DNA of 64,000 bases from Pseudescherichia sp032055545 (GTDB lineage Bacteria; Pseudomonadota; Gammaproteobacteria; Enterobacterales; Enterobacteriaceae), in assembly GCA_032055545.1 (NCBI GenBank), contig DAMBQR010000003.1, positions 1 through 64,000 of the forward strand. The letters are read 5' to 3'. Shown here piece by piece: positions 34,695 through 44,013 of this stretch. Below the pieces are notes generated by a model. That model saw only the letters and a program-made list of their open reading frames with translations, was not told where the DNA came from and ran no database searches. Numbering within the stretch: the stretch's first letter is position 1; each line of letters starts with the position of its first letter. The translations under genes were made by a program, and so were the position numbers.

Positions 34695-35975
34695 ATGCGA
34701 AATTCCGTTCCAGCATTGCAAATTAGTAAAGAAAAAAAACAGTATGTCGGTGATTTTCTGGATTGCATCGTGGATTCGCTGGATCTGACAGAGACGCAAC
34801 ATAATCACATTGAAAGGGCGTACCATTCGGTCGGGAAGTATATTTCTGAAGGCGACAATCCGATTCTTGAAGGCGCTGTCATTTATTCACAGGGCAGCGT
34901 CAGACTCAATACTACGGTTAAGCCAAAGGGTAGTGAGCAGTATGACGTTGACCTGCTATGTTACTTACCCAATGCCAGCAGGGCTACTGGCTGGGCACAG
35001 GTACTTGATGCCGTTTACCAACGCCTGAACAGCCATGAAACCTATCGTAAAATGCTTACTCCTCTCCCCAGAGGATATCGCATAATGTATGCAGGCGATT
35101 ATCATCTGGACATAACGCCTGGAATAGACTGGAGTCGAAACGCCTCAGAAGAGAATCATCCTCTGTGGATACCAGATTCCCGGCTTATGAATTGGAAAGA
35201 ATCCAATCCTGCAGGTTATGCAACTTGGTTCGATTCCATTACTGAAAAATATCCTATATTTCTTATGTTTGAGGCTGCATGCGAAAGTCTATCGAAATCT
35301 GCGTCAGTCAGACCTCTGCCTGATCGTAATCATAAAAAATTGTTGAATCGCATCGTGCAGATTTTCAAACGGCATCGTGATGTTTGGGCTGCCAGCAGGG
35401 GCGCAGAGTGTGTTGAATTAAAGCCCATATCGGCAATTATTACGACGCTTTCTGCGCATGCATATAATTTAATCTGTGATCGAGAACGAATTTATTCTAC
35501 TGACTTTGATGTTATCCAGGACGTACTTGATTTGATGAAGGATTTTATTGTTGAAAGAGACGGATGTATTTACGTTTCTAATCCAAGCATGCATGCAGAA
35601 AATTTCGCAGAAAAATGGAACATTGCGGAAGGCGAGAAAGGCTATAAGCTTCATCGGAATTTTCTTCAGTGGCGTGAGGCTGCAATTGAAAATATCAATG
35701 AGATTGCTGCTTCTGTAGGAGAAGATGAATTACTGGAAAAACTGAGTAAATATTTCGGTGAAAGGCCTGTCAAAGCTGTTCGCGATGCCATGCTTGAAGA
35801 GGTTAACTCAGCCCGAATTCAAAATGGCTTAAATGTACTCCCCTTCACAGGAGCGCTGTCAGCAGGAACGATGGGTGCTTCGGCTTCTGCTCAACCAATA
35901 CCCACAAACACTTTTTATGGTGGAGAGGTTGCATCGCCGATTGTCGTGCCAAAGAACACTTTCTTTGGGGATTAA
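34695..35975 (+). CDS. CBASS cyclic-oligonucleotide synthase (CD-NTase)
   Basis: A 426-aa nucleotidyltransferase of the cGAS/DncV-like class. The signature GSVR (67-70) in YSQGSVRLNTT is followed by the metal-binding pair Asp84 and Asp86 (YDVDLLCYL) and the third acidic residue Asp139 (YHLDITPG). On phage infection such enzymes make a cyclic di- or trinucleotide second messenger. The C-terminal tail (PTNTFYGGEV ... PKNTFFGD) is low-complexity and ends in Gly-Asp, consistent with a C-terminus processed or conjugated by the E2-like partner. First gene of a compact three-gene operon; the next start is six bases away. Confidence 0.9.
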   Translation: MRNSVPALQISKEKKQYVGDFLDCIVDSLDLTETQHNHIERAYHSVGKYISEGDNPILEGAVIYSQGSVRLNTTVKPKGSEQYDVDLLCYLPNASRATGWAQVLDAVYQRLNSHETYRKMLTPLPRGYRIMYAGDYHLDITPGIDWSRNASEENHPLWIPDSRLMNWKESNPAGYATWFDSITEKYPIFLMFEAACESLSKSASVRPLPDRNHKKLLNRIVQIFKRHRDVWAASRGAECVELKPISAIITTLSAHAYNLICDRERIYSTDFDVIQDVLDLMKDFIVERDGCIYVSNPSMHAENFAEKWNIAEGEKGYKLHRNFLQWREAAIENINEIAASVGEDELLEKLSKYFGERPVKAVRDAMLEEVNSARIQNGLNVLPFTGALSAGTMGASASAQPIPTNTFYGGEVASPIVVPKNTFFGD

Positions 35976-35981
35976 ATAAGG

Positions 35982-36509
35982 ATGAATGTATTCAAGCCTC
36001 ATCGACGTCTGACTTTGCCTGAGCAATATCATGGCCTTTGCGCCCAATATCCTGAGGGAAAATGCAAGATAATTGGCAAAAATAATACTCTTGTATGGGA
36101 AGGGATCCTCAGACCTACTCCATTCAGCCGTGAGTATAAAATTCGGCTGGAGTATGCTCCCCCGTCAGCACCTCATTGTTATGTGGTTTCGCCTGAACTT
36201 AAAACACTCTCTGGTGGTAAGAAGATCCCGCATACATATGCTTCTTCACCATTATCTAAAATAACACAGTTGTGCCTTTTTCTACCGAAAGAAAGGCATC
36301 CAGATAAGTTTGCTGAGTGGATGCCGCAATACCAACTGAGTGAAACAATACTTCCCTGGGCTTCACTATGGCTGTTTTATTTTGAGCAATGGCTGCATTC
36401 AGGGGTATGGGAAGGTGGAGGGGCACATCCTAATGACGATGACGACGGAGTGTATTATGAAGAGCTTCCACGTCTTGGCATAGGCTCACGAGGTCGAAGA
36501 AAATACTAA
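35982..36509 (+). CDS. CBASS type II-short E2-like conjugation protein (175 aa)
   Basis: A single-domain relative of ubiquitin-conjugating enzymes. The E2-like landmarks are HCYVVSPELK, then PHTYA (His84) and QLCLFLP with the probable catalytic Cys98, followed by the TILPWASLWLFYFEQWLHSG helix and GGGAHP. In type II-short CBASS an E2 without an E1 acts on the C-terminus of the CD-NTase and raises its activity. Here there is no E1/JAB gene, which fits the short type. Located between the synthase and effector genes. Confidence 0.8.
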   Translation: MNVFKPHRRLTLPEQYHGLCAQYPEGKCKIIGKNNTLVWEGILRPTPFSREYKIRLEYAPPSAPHCYVVSPELKTLSGGKKIPHTYASSPLSKITQLCLFLPKERHPDKFAEWMPQYQLSETILPWASLWLFYFEQWLHSGVWEGGGAHPNDDDDGVYYEELPRLGIGSRGRRKY

Positions 36510-36548
36510 TTCTTATACATACAAATTCACACGACAGCAGGACAAAAA

Positions 36549-37652
36549 ATGAGTCTATTCTGGAAGGAGCAACTTTCCAAAGTTATCGATTATGTTACCC
36601 GGCAAAAGCGTCCAGGCGTCATCATGTTGGCTGCAGGATCAGCTATGGTTGTGAGGAATGTCTGGAATTTCGTTTTTACCGGAACTTTTCGCGGTGAATC
36701 TCTATCTATTGGCACCGCTGAAGGTAATGTGATTAGCGATTACATAGTGCCAATCATTGGTCTGTTGCTCATCCTTGCTGGTTCTTCTCTGTTAATAATG
36801 GGTGAACGACAAGCGCATAAGCAAAACTCTCGAAAGCGCATTTTACTTGTAACAGGCAGCGGGTTAAGAACAACTACAGGCACTGGTCTGGACAAAGCTG
36901 TTCAAGCAATATTGAAAGGCATGATTCAACCGCAAGAAATTGATATAACTCAGCGCATTCGTGATGGGGTTGTCATAGAGCCTGAGATGACTTTCCAGCG
37001 GCAAATATTGCCTGCAAAAGACAACATTACGCAAAGCCTGTCGAGTGGCGACAAGGAAATGACGCAAGTGGCTTACGGTGGTTTTTTACCTGTGCCTTTT
37101 ACCTTTTTTTTAGGGAATGTACTGGATGATAAAAGCGATGTCACTGTATTTGATTGGGACAGAAAAGATGAGAAATGGCGCCATATTTCCATCAATCATG
37201 TTGATGACGAAGAGAATTTCATGAGTGAAACCATCTGTATACCTCATTCAGATGAAATAGTACTGGTCGTATCGTTTTCATACAGGGTGAACATTGAACA
37301 AGTTGTTAATAGCTTCCCTGGTCTGGGAATTGAACATCTTTATCTGGAAAATAATAAATTCGACAATCACTGGTCTCTGGCAAAGCAGCGCCGTCTCTCA
37401 ATGGAATTTGCAGAAAGAGTTAAAATGTTTTCAGGCATGGGTATTCGGACTATACATTTGATTATGTCTGCTCAGAGCAGCGTGGTCCTGAACTTTGGCC
37501 GTCGTTATGACAGCAGGAACATGAGCGACATTATCGTTTACCAGTTTGAACAGTCAAATTCTAACCCATATCCCTGGGGAGTGTATGGTTTGTCACACCG
37601 ACATGAGAACAGTGGCTTTGCCGCCAGGAAGAAAGGGAAGGTTGAAGTATAA
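36549..37652 (+). CDS. CBASS effector: two transmembrane helices plus SAVED domain (Cap14-like)
   Basis: Two N-terminal membrane helices (about residues 24-45 and 63-84, GVIMLAAGSAMVVRN and IVPIIGLLLILAGSSLLIMG) are followed by a cytoplasmic SAVED domain from about 165: FDWDRKDEKW, SDEIVLVVSFSYRV, HLYLENN, then IRTIHLIMSAQSSVVLNFGR and YQFEQSNSNPYPWGVY. SAVED domains bind cyclic nucleotides; with two membrane helices (Cap14 architecture) the expected outcome is membrane disruption and cell death. Third gene of the CBASS operon, 40 bases after the E2 gene. Confidence 0.88.
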   Translation: MSLFWKEQLSKVIDYVTRQKRPGVIMLAAGSAMVVRNVWNFVFTGTFRGESLSIGTAEGNVISDYIVPIIGLLLILAGSSLLIMGERQAHKQNSRKRILLVTGSGLRTTTGTGLDKAVQAILKGMIQPQEIDITQRIRDGVVIEPEMTFQRQILPAKDNITQSLSSGDKEMTQVAYGGFLPVPFTFFLGNVLDDKSDVTVFDWDRKDEKWRHISINHVDDEENFMSETICIPHSDEIVLVVSFSYRVNIEQVVNSFPGLGIEHLYLENNKFDNHWSLAKQRRLSMEFAERVKMFSGMGIRTIHLIMSAQSSVVLNFGRRYDSRNMSDIIVYQFEQSNSNPYPWGVYGLSHRHENSGFAARKKGKVEV

Positions 37653-37735
37653 GCTGGTGAGCTTTTCTGAGCTTGTACGCCACCTTAACATTCGGCCTTG
37701 GTACAAGCTTATTAATGCTAAAAATTAATTATAAT

Positions 37736-38299
37736 TTAATTTTCGTGGTTAAATATCACCGGTTGTTCATTAATCATCATTGCAAACAATTCTGCCTGAA
37801 ACCTCGCATCATCCAGAGCATTATGGCTTGGGTGGCTGATGGGTTTAAGTTTCTCGACCATACGCGATGATTTTGTTTCAGACCAGAGGCATCCGGTTAA
37901 TCCCATATAATATGCTTTCATATCTATAGCCGTGAATCCAAACGGATTCTCATGAAGAAATTTATGGAAATAATAGTTGATAAATGACCAGTCAAATGGA
38001 GAATTTAATCCAACAAATATTATGTTACTTTCAGGTTGTTTTATAGTGCACAGCCACTCATGCAAGTGTTTCATTGCTTCTAAAGGGGGGAGCCCATTCT
38101 GCTGAAGATATTCCAGACTCAATCCTGACACTTTGAGCGCTTCTTCATCGTGTCGAGGGCTGTCAGGCTGTAATTCAATATAAATTGACATAAGCGGGTC
38201 CTGGACGAGGCAAGCACCAATGCTCAGGAGGCTAAATTCTCCGGGAATTGGTCCAGAAGTTTCCACATCAACAGAAATATAGATTTCATTATTTTTCAT
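37736..38299 (-). CDS. DEDDh 3'-5' exonuclease, CBASS-associated (Cap18-like)
   Basis: A 187-aa DnaQ-fold exonuclease with the first acidic motif SVDVETSGP (Asp11, Glu13), a second Asp in GLNSPFDWSF, and the terminal His-Asp motif SHNALDDARFQ, giving the DEDDh set. It ends tail-to-tail with the SAVED effector, 83 bases apart. DEDDh exonucleases are known accessory proteins (Cap18) of CBASS loci, where their substrate is not settled; trimming nucleic acids or antagonising the signal are both possible. Its opposite orientation leaves open that it is an independent defence gene. Confidence 0.82.
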   Translation of the reverse strand: MKNNEIYISVDVETSGPIPGEFSLLSIGACLVQDPLMSIYIELQPDSPRHDEEALKVSGLSLEYLQQNGLPPLEAMKHLHEWLCTIKQPESNIIFVGLNSPFDWSFINYYFHKFLHENPFGFTAIDMKAYYMGLTGCLWSETKSSRMVEKLKPISHPSHNALDDARFQAELFAMMINEQPVIFNHEN

Positions 38300-38564
38300 G
38301 TGATTTTGTTCTCATATCAGGAAAGTATACTCACCTCTATTTACCGAAAACCATGTGTAGATGCAATTGACAATTTAGCCACGATTAAAAAAATCACTCA
38401 TGCTAATTTCCCTGCAATCGGGCGTATACGCTTCAACACGTAGTACAGACGATGCTCATGACAACGCGTAGCAGAAAGCATCACGGATTTTGTTAGTAAT
38501 TAAATTTTATTAAAAATCAACAAGTTATTGAAAACTAACTGTTAGTTTCATTCAGATACAATGA
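38300..38564. other. right edge of the accessory island
   Basis: AT-rich and without a gene. It carries a 17-base palindrome, AAACTAAC-T-GTTAGTTT (38535-38551), and ends with AGATACAA (38557-38564) exactly where the umuC codons begin (TGACGG...). The inverse, TTGTATCT preceded by TGACGG, lies at 24-37 of the window. Confidence 0.5.
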
Positions 38565-39729
38565 CGGGTGTGTGATTGCCCTCAGCGCGGAGGCGAAAAA
38601 GCTGGGCATTACCATGGGCGCGCCGTTTTTCAAGCAGCGGGATCTGTTCCGCGCCCACCGAGTCACCTGCTTTAGCAGCAACTATGAGCTTTACGCCGAC
38701 ATGAGCCGCCGCGTCATGGGCACGCTGGAGAGGCTCTGTCCGCGCGTGGACGTCTACTCCATTGACGAGGCGTTCTGCGATCTCACCGGGGTGCGCAACT
38801 GCCGCGTGCTGGAGGAGTTTGGCCGGGAGATCCGCGCCACGCTACTGCGCGATACTCACCTGACGGTAGGCGTGGGGATTGCGCAGACCAAGACGCTGGC
38901 CAAGCTGGCTAACTATGCCGCCAAGCGCTGGCCGCAGACCGGCGGCGTGGTGGATCTCTCAAATGTTGATCGCCAGCGGCGGCTGATGGCGCAGCTGCCG
39001 GTCGAGGAAGTATGGGGCATTGGGCGACGCCTCGCGAAAGCCCTGGATGCCCTGGGGATCAAAACCGTGCTCCAGCTGGCCGATAGCGATATTCGCTTTA
39101 TCCGCAAGCAGTTCAGCGTGGTCCTGGAGCGGACGGTGCGGGAGCTGCGGGGGGAGTCCTGCCTGGCGTTTGATGAGTTTGTTCCGGCGAAGCAGGAGAT
39201 TATGTGCAGCCGCAGCTTCGGCGAGCGGATAGCCGACTATGAGTCGGTCAGGCAGGCCGTCTGTACCTACGCCTCGCGGGCGGCGGTCAGGCTGCGCGGT
39301 CAGCATCAATACTGCCGCGTCATCTCAACCTTTGTGAAAACCTCGCCGTTTGCCGCAGGGGAGTCGTACTACGGCAACAGCGCGATGGTAAAGCTGCTGA
39401 CGCCCACCCAGGACAGCCGGGATATTATCCATGCCGCAACTTGCTGTCTGGACACCATCTGGCGTGAGGGTCATCGCTATCAGAAGGCAGGCGTCATGCT
39501 CGGCGATTTCTACAGCCAGGGGGTGGCGCAGCTCGATCTCTTTGACGCCAACGCGCCGCGCCCCGGCAGCGAGGCGCTGATGGAGGTGCTGGATAAGCTG
39601 AACGAGAAAAAAGGGCAGGGGACGCTCTATTTTGCCGGGCAGGGGATCCAGCAGGCATGGCAGATGAAGCGCGAGATGCTCTCGCCGCGCTACACCACTC
39701 GCTATGCGGATCTTTTAATTGTACGCTGA
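38565..39729 (+). pseudogene. umuC: chromosomal umuC lacking its 5' end
   Basis: The frame joins umuC at the conserved N-D-G-C-V-I segment (codons visible from 38565) and continues intact to MKREMLSPRYTTRYADLLIVR. It keeps SIDEAF and the helix-hairpin-helix (VWGIGRRLAKALDALG) but lacks the first ~37 codons, including the N-terminal catalytic Asp, and it has no umuD before it. Codon use is GC-rich like the core genes to its right. It is therefore the resident umuC cut by insertion of the island on its left. A GTG near 38572 could start translation but would give an inactive protein. Confidence 0.9.
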
Positions 39730-39769
39730 GTATCTTTTTTACCGCTGTACGGGCTATTGATGGCCTGGT

Positions 39770-39985
39770 TTAACGCATTATCCTCCGCTCGGGATATTTC
39801 CCCTTTACCACGCCGTCATAAAAGCGGCCTTTCGACACCACGGTCAAAAAAACGGTAAATATCCGCAGCGGCACGCCGTGATACTGGTAGCGGCTCCGAT
39901 CGTGGAACAGGATCTCCAGCGTGCAGGAGGCTTCGTCATAGCCAACAGAGGCGATACGTGAGGATAGGACAGGTTGATGGCGCAT
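39770..39985 (-). CDS. KTSC-domain protein
   Basis: A 71-aa protein with the KTSC pattern: SSRIASVGYDEASCTLEILF, then YQYHGVPLRIF and a KGRFYDGVVKGKY end. The domain is thought to bind nucleic acid and often lies near lysyl-tRNA synthetase-like or DNA-repair genes; the function is not established. The ATG at 39985 is preferred to the one at 40042 because AGGAG precedes it by eight bases. It lies between umuC and nifJ, on the nifJ strand. Confidence 0.8.
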   Translation of the reverse strand: MRHQPVLSSRIASVGYDEASCTLEILFHDRSRYQYHGVPLRIFTVFLTVVSKGRFYDGVVKGKYPERRIMR

Positions 39986-40062
39986 GGCGGGACTCCTGGG
40001 CAGGTCAGCACAGAAGAGATTATTACACGTTTTGCCCGGCAATGCCGGGCAAAAACAGGGCC

Positions 40063-43000
40063 TTATTCTGCGGCGCTCTTCTCCACTTTTCCTGCCAGCT
40101 GCGCCAGGAAGTCATAGCGTTTTTGCAGATCGGCAGTGGCATCCTTCCACAGCTGCTCTGCCACCTCCGGTTGCTGGGCGTTAAGGCGGCGGAAGCGCTG
40201 CTCCTTCAGCAGCGTATCAGCCAGCGCGTCTGACGGCGGACGGGAATCCAGCGCCAGCGGCAGCTTGCCTTCGTCAGCGCGGCGCGGATCGAAGCGGTAG
40301 AGCGGCCAGAAGCCGGTGGCCGTTAGCTGGCGCATCTGATCGTGGCTGAGGGCCAGATCGTAACCGTGCTCTTCGCAGGGGCTATAGGCAATAATCAACG
40401 ACGGCCCCGGGTAGGCTTCCGCCTCCTGAATCGCCTTCACCGTCTGGTTAAGCTGCGCGCCCAGCGAGATCTGCGCCACGTAGACATGGCCATACATCAT
40501 CATGCTGACGCCCAGATCCTTACGCGCCTTGCGCTTGCCATGCTCGCCAAACTTGGTCACCGCACCGAGCGGCGTCGCTTTCGAGGCCTGGCCGCCGGTA
40601 TTGGAGTAGCACTGAGTATCCAGCACCAGAATGTTGACGTTCTCCGTCAGGCTCAGAACGTGATCCAGCCCGCCAAAGCCAATATCGTAGGCCCAGCCGT
40701 CGCCACCGATCAGCCAGATAGATTTCTCCACCAGCGCATCGGCATCCGTCAGCAGCTCTTCGGCTCCCGCCACGCCAGTCAGGTGCTGGCGCAGGGCGGC
40801 AACCTGTTCCCGCCGGACCTCCGGCGTCGCCTCCGCATGCAGCGCCGCGTTAAGCTCGGCCGGGATCGCCTCGGAGAAGGTCTCCAGCAGGCGCATTACC
40901 CGCTGGCGATGCTGGTCAACGGTGAGACGGAAGCCCAGCCCGAACTCGGCGTTGTCCTCAAACAGTGAGTTAGCCCACGCCGGGCCGCGCCCGTGGGCAT
41001 CGGTAGTGTAAGGCGTAGAGGGCAGGTTGCCGCCGTAGATCGAGGAGCAGCCGGTGGCGTTCGCAATCAGCATCCGGTCACCGTAGAGCTGGGTCAGCAG
41101 CTTGATGTAGGGCGTTTCGCCGCAGCCGGAGCAGGCCCCGGAGTACTCGAACAGCGGGGTGATCAGCTGCGAGGTGCGAATGTCGATACGCTCCAGCTTG
41201 CTGCGATCGATCTCCGGCAGATCGAGGAAGAAGTCATAGTTAACCTTCTCCTCCTCTACGTGCTCAAGGCGCGACATCATATTGATAGCCTTGACCTCCG
41301 GGTTCTGGCGATCTTTAGCCGGGCACACCTCTACGCAGAGGTTACAGCCGGTGCAGTCTTCCGGCGCGACCTGCAGAACATATTTCTGCCCGCGCATATC
41401 ACGGGATTTCACATCCAGCGACTGCAGCGAGGCCGGGGCGTTCTCCAGCGCTTCAGGAGAGACCACTTTCGCGCGAATAGCGGAGTGCGGGCAGGCGGCG
41501 ACGCAGTGGTTACACTGGGTACAGATCTCCGGCTTCCAGATAGGGATCGCTTCGGCAATATTGCGTTTTTCCCAACGGGTCGTGCCCATCGGCCAGGTAC
41601 CGTCCGGCGGCAGGGCGGAGACCGGCAGCGCATCGCCCAGCCCGGCCAGCATCGCGGCGGTCACGGTTTTCACAAAGTCCGGCGCGGCGTCGCTCACTAC
41701 CGGCGGGCGATACGGGCTGGCGGCGTTCACCTGCTCCAGCGGAACGTCGAACAGCGATTCGCGGGCCAGCGCCAGCGCCTGCCAGTTGCGCTCGACCAGC
41801 TCCTGGCCCTTGCTGCTGTAGCTTTTGGCAATGGCACCCTGCAACGCTGCTAGCGCAGTGTCGCCGGGCAAAATCTGCGTCAGATGGAAAAACGCCATCT
41901 GCATGACGGTGTTGATTCGCGCCGCCAGGCCGCATTCACGGGCAATCTTCGCGGCGTTGATAATATAGAAGCGGGCCTGCTTCTGATTCAGCACCGCCTG
42001 CACCTCCTGCGGCAGCCGCGCCCAAACCTCGTCGGCGCTATAGGGCGTATTGAGCAGGAAAATACCGCCAGGTTTCAGGCGCTCGGCCATCTGGTACTTA
42101 TCGATAAACTGTAGCTGGTGGCAGCCAACAAAATCCGCCTGCGAGATCAGATAGGCGGAGCGAATCGGCTGCTCGCTGACCCGCAGATGGGAGACCGTCA
42201 GGCCGCCGGCTTTTTTCGAGTCGTAGACGAAGTAGCCTTGGGCGTACCACGGCGTAGCGTTGCCGATAATTTTGATATTGTTTTTGGTCGCCGAGACGCT
42301 GCCGTCGCTGCCCAGGCCGTAGAAGAGCGCCTCAAGCTTAGCGCCCGAGGGCAGGGTGTTTTCCGGCAGCGGCAGGGAGAGGTTGGTAACGTCATCATAG
42401 ATGCCGACGGTAAAACGCGGCCTGGGCTTCTCCGCCCGCAGCTCGTTAAAGATAGCCAGCACGCACTCCGGGCCAAACTCCTTCGAGGAGAGACCGTAAC
42501 GCCCGCCGATCACACGCGGCAGCGTGTCGCGCTCGCCCTGATTAAAGGCTTCCGCCAGCGCGGTCATGATATCCAGATAGAGTGGCTCCGCCTGCGCGCC
42601 TGGCTCTTTGGTGCGATCGAGCACGGCAATGCGCTGGGCGCTCTGCGGCAACGCGGCCAGCAGATGCTGTGCCGAGAAGGGGCGATAGAGGCGCACCTTC
42701 AGCACGCCGACCTTCTCATTGCGGGTTAGCAGCTCGTCAACCACCTCTTCGCAGGTGCCGATTGCCGAGCCCATAATCACAATTACCCGTTCCGCCTGCG
42801 GGTGGCCGTAGTACTCAAACGGCTGATAGCGGCGGCCAGTGGCTTGGGCAAAGTCGTTCATCGCCTGCTCAACGTGCTCGTAGACCGCGTTGTACCACGG
42901 GTTGGTGGCCTCGCGAGACTGGAAGTAAGTATCCGGGTTAGCAGAGGTGCCGCGAATGACCGGGTGGTCGGGGTTCAGGGCGCGAGCACGATGGGCAGCG

Positions 43001-43587
43001 ATCTCAGCGGCGGGCAGCAGGCTGCGGAGGGTCTCATCAGCCAGCGGCACGATTTTGTTGATTTCATGAGAGGTGCGGAAGCCGTCAAAGAAGTGAATAA
43101 AGGGCACCCGACTCGTCAACGTGGCAACGTGAGAGATCAGCGCAAAATCCTGCGCCTCCTGGACGCTGCCTGCGCAGAGCATGGCGCAGCCGGTCTGACG
43201 CACGGCCATCACGTCGGAGTGATCGCCAAAGATAGAGAGCGCGTGGGTGGCAACGGTGCGGGCGGCGACGTGCAGGACAAAGGGCGTAAGCTGACCCGCC
43301 AGCTTGTAGAGGGTCGGGATCATCAGCAGCAGGCCCTGCGACGAGGTGAAGGAGGTCGAGAGCGCCCCGGTCTGTAGTGCACCGTGCACGGCGGCAATCG
43401 CTCCGGCTTCGGACTGCATCTCTACCACCCGAGGCGTATCGCCCCAGATATTTTTTAACCCGTTGCCGGCCCAGGCATCTGCCTGCTCGGCCATGGTTGA
43501 GCTAGGGGTAATCGGGTATATGGCGATAACTTCGCTGGTCCGGAACGCCACTGAGGCGACCGCGCCATTACCATCAACTGTGATCAT
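40063..43587 (-). CDS. nifJ: pyruvate:flavodoxin oxidoreductase (NifJ/YdbK)
   Basis: The 1174-aa homodimeric enzyme oxidises pyruvate with CoA to acetyl-CoA and CO2 and reduces flavodoxin or ferredoxin. Domains in order: pyrimidine-binding TPP domain (start MITVDGNGAVASVAFRTSEV), a linker domain, a gamma domain, an 8Fe-ferredoxin domain with CTQCNHCVAACP and CTGCNLCVEVCP near residues 690-760, then the pyrophosphate-binding TPP domain with ACSGCGETPY and GGDGWAYDIG. In E. coli (ydbK) it acts under oxidative or anaerobic conditions. Position next to ydbJ, hslJ and ldhA is the standard order. Confidence 0.97.
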   Translation of the reverse strand: MITVDGNGAVASVAFRTSEVIAIYPITPSSTMAEQADAWAGNGLKNIWGDTPRVVEMQSEAGAIAAVHGALQTGALSTSFTSSQGLLLMIPTLYKLAGQLTPFVLHVAARTVATHALSIFGDHSDVMAVRQTGCAMLCAGSVQEAQDFALISHVATLTSRVPFIHFFDGFRTSHEINKIVPLADETLRSLLPAAEIAAHRARALNPDHPVIRGTSANPDTYFQSREATNPWYNAVYEHVEQAMNDFAQATGRRYQPFEYYGHPQAERVIVIMGSAIGTCEEVVDELLTRNEKVGVLKVRLYRPFSAQHLLAALPQSAQRIAVLDRTKEPGAQAEPLYLDIMTALAEAFNQGERDTLPRVIGGRYGLSSKEFGPECVLAIFNELRAEKPRPRFTVGIYDDVTNLSLPLPENTLPSGAKLEALFYGLGSDGSVSATKNNIKIIGNATPWYAQGYFVYDSKKAGGLTVSHLRVSEQPIRSAYLISQADFVGCHQLQFIDKYQMAERLKPGGIFLLNTPYSADEVWARLPQEVQAVLNQKQARFYIINAAKIARECGLAARINTVMQMAFFHLTQILPGDTALAALQGAIAKSYSSKGQELVERNWQALALARESLFDVPLEQVNAASPYRPPVVSDAAPDFVKTVTAAMLAGLGDALPVSALPPDGTWPMGTTRWEKRNIAEAIPIWKPEICTQCNHCVAACPHSAIRAKVVSPEALENAPASLQSLDVKSRDMRGQKYVLQVAPEDCTGCNLCVEVCPAKDRQNPEVKAINMMSRLEHVEEEKVNYDFFLDLPEIDRSKLERIDIRTSQLITPLFEYSGACSGCGETPYIKLLTQLYGDRMLIANATGCSSIYGGNLPSTPYTTDAHGRGPAWANSLFEDNAEFGLGFRLTVDQHRQRVMRLLETFSEAIPAELNAALHAEATPEVRREQVAALRQHLTGVAGAEELLTDADALVEKSIWLIGGDGWAYDIGFGGLDHVLSLTENVNILVLDTQCYSNTGGQASKATPLGAVTKFGEHGKRKARKDLGVSMMMYGHVYVAQISLGAQLNQTVKAIQEAEAYPGPSLIIAYSPCEEHGYDLALSHDQMRQLTATGFWPLYRFDPRRADEGKLPLALDSRPPSDALADTLLKEQRFRRLNAQQPEVAEQLWKDATADLQKRYDFLAQLAGKVEKSAAE

Positions 43588-44013
43588 AGGTTTGCTCTCA
43601 TTGCTTAAATGTTTACTCTCTCACTCCAGTATAGACAGCCGTCCAGGAGCGGTTTTTGATCTGAAAGTGAAGATATCGCAAAATGTCGAGCACCATTTTC
43701 CCGTACGTAGCACTGCGAAACTATTTCAATTTACCCCTTGCACTGTACGGATAATCATGCGTTAATAGCCTAACGATGTAGCACTGAAACTATTTTTGTA
43801 CTCTACGAAACCCTCTCACTGTTTGTATCTTCTGATATTTCCCTGTAGATGTTTTCCCCGCTGATTAAAGAATCTATTCAGCCTGTAACTTTCTCTGCAT
43901 CTTTCTCTGCGAATACGACAACGACCGCTATACTTGTAATGGGAATCAGCGGGTTAAGGCAGGCCCAGACGGTCAGCCCTCGTTGAACATAATTATGAAA
44001 AAAGGATACTATT
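43588..44013. other. 426-base leader between nifJ and the YmcF-like gene
   Basis: No other gene seen. It contains the divergent nifJ promoter region and, toward the right, a TATACT sequence at 43929-43934 that could be the -10 of a transcript with a leader of about 80 bases ahead of the YmcF-like frame. A leader of this sort would fit cold-shock regulation. Confidence 0.35.

Noticed and set aside
42802..43377. 191-codon frame antisense to nifJ
   Set aside because: Shadow frame of a GC-rich gene; no ribosome binding site and biased composition (Gly/Arg/Gln rich).
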